From Inia geoffrensis (taxonomy: Eukaryota > Chordata > Mammalia > Artiodactyla > Iniidae), in assembly GCA_036417435.1 (NCBI GenBank), contig JAZAQT010000029.1, positions 744,001 through 808,000 of the forward strand: a stretch of 64,000 nucleotides of DNA. Reading direction: 5' to 3'. The translations under genes and the position numbers were made by a program. Below, one piece after another: positions 63,761-64,000 of the stretch. How positions within the stretch are numbered: the first letter of the stretch is position 1; every line of letters begins with the position of its first letter. A model generated the notes under the pieces. The model saw only the letters and a list, made by a program, of their open reading frames with translations, was not told where the DNA came from and did no database searches.

Positions 63761-64000
63761 TTGGCCAAAAAGGGCGTATGCGTTTTTTCCTGAATATATT
63801 CAGGAAAAAACACATACGCCCTTTTTGGCCAAGTGCATCACTGTCGAACTGCTGCCTCTTTTCCTACTCTTTCAGAGCAATTCTTATCTACCCCCTGATA
63901 TCTGTTTTCTGCAATTCTGCGTCGCGTTCAAGTCCTCTTCACAGCCTTCCTTCAATAAATTTTTGGATGATAGGGGTCATTTGGAACTCTGCAGTATTGT
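63761..64000. repeat. Partial satellite monomer M37
   Basis: First 240 bp of a monomer, cut by the window edge. The palindrome has one mismatch (aaaaaacacatacg). Confidence 0.95.

Larger units (their letters stand above)
1..64000. repeat. Tandem satellite array, L1-derived, ~1.734-1.737 kb monomer
   Basis: The same sequence recurs head to tail from the first to the last base. The TTGGCCA start of the central palindrome falls at 1280, 3014, 4748 and so on, exactly 1,734 bp apart up to 39428. It then falls at 41164, 42920, 44657 and on to 63761, with 1,736-1,737 bp steps except for one of 1,756. That makes 37 palindromes, 36 complete palindrome-to-palindrome monomers and two partial ends. Monomers differ mainly by scattered point changes; indels are rare. 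No unique sequence interrupts the array. The L1 content and unit length fit the common cetacean satellite as I remember it; the species assignment is inference. Such arrays are typically constitutive heterochromatin. No protein-coding gene, rRNA or tRNA is supported. Confidence 0.97.
41761..64000. repeat. Block B: 1,736/1,737-bp monomer subfamily
   Basis: Diagnostic states are tgtgggaaac, ttttagaaattatgcc, gtggaatggg, ccattacctc, aatactatc, atttcacagtcc, tgtatggtgctgt, taattttcttc, caggcatattcc, catttcgttgag, ctgtgtgactt, tatatccatttt, cattt+aaattttcc, catcctgccc and cttgagagctg. The extra bases relative to block A are one in ttttagaaattatgcc, one in the tctccc(a/c)cagctg run, and in most monomers one in the cactttttttcgg or cacattttttcgg run. 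Monomers lacking that last base are 1,736 bp. Confidence 0.92.

Noticed and set aside
1..64000. CENP-B box
   Set aside because: I scanned the consensus on both strands for TTCGNNNNANNCGGG. None of the TTCG or CCCG sites (for example cacttcgtggacc, cattcgttctcc, cccgtacacag) fits. A motif scan of all copies would be needed to exclude rare variants.
1..64000. CRISPR array or prokaryotic repeat system
   Set aside because: The repeat unit is about 1.7 kb with no short repeat/spacer pattern, and the sequence is clearly mammalian by its L1 content.
1..64000. rRNA, tRNA or other structured RNA gene cluster in tandem
   Set aside because: No part of the monomer resembles rRNA. I saw no tRNA cloverleaf or A/B box pair. 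The only strong fold is the mariner-like palindrome.
1..64000. Assembly artefact from repeated insertion of one monomer
   Set aside because: Neighbouring monomers carry distinct private variants, and at least two subfamilies and several nested periods exist. Simple computational duplication is therefore unlikely, though the near-identical dimers (27.6-35.3 kb) deserve a read-depth check.

Overview
The whole window is one uninterrupted, head-to-tail satellite DNA array. I see no gene in it. About 37 monomers follow one another with no unrelated sequence between them. The unit is exactly 1,734 bp from the left edge to about 40 kb, then 1,736-1,737 bp to the right edge. Each monomer has three parts. 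(1) A 72-bp near-perfect palindrome looks like a mariner-type miniature inverted-repeat element. (2) A stretch of roughly 0.75 kb, comparatively rich in CpG, I cannot assign. (3) About 0.88 kb is a degenerate LINE-1 3' end (C-terminal part of ORF2 plus 3' UTR and A-rich tail), lying on the minus strand.

Organism: a mammal. The L1 3' end resembles those of laurasiatherians, especially cetartiodactyls. The palindrome arms begin with the TTGGTTGGCCAAAAAG-type terminus I know from cetartiodactyl mariner elements. An L1-derived satellite with a unit of about 1.7 kb matches what I remember of the 'common cetacean satellite', a heterochromatic repeat of about 1.6-1.76 kb that was reported in the late 1990s to have L1 as its basic unit. 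A whale or dolphin heterochromatin array is therefore my best guess (about 65%). It comes from memory, not from a search.

Layout: positions 1-40,480 hold block A (1,734-bp subfamily, partial monomer M0 plus M1-M23). About 40,480-41,760 is a mosaic junction that contains a palindrome enlarged by 20 bp. From 41,760 to 64,000 lies block B (1,736/1,737-bp subfamily, M25-M36 plus a partial). More than 20 diagnostic sites separate the blocks. I number monomers from the first base of each palindrome.

Higher-order structure lies on top of the monomer period. There is a tandem monomer duplication (3.7-7.4 kb), dimer repeats of 3,468 bp (10.8-17.9 kb and 27.6-35.3 kb), a segment recurring three monomers away (18.1 and 23.3 kb), and a tetramer period of about 6,948 bp in block B that is interrupted by a patch resembling gene conversion at 54.8-55.45 kb. 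This pattern fits unequal exchange and local conversion in a living satellite. The many recurring short open frames are by-products of the repeat. Some minus-strand ones are recognisable, frameshifted relics of L1 ORF2.
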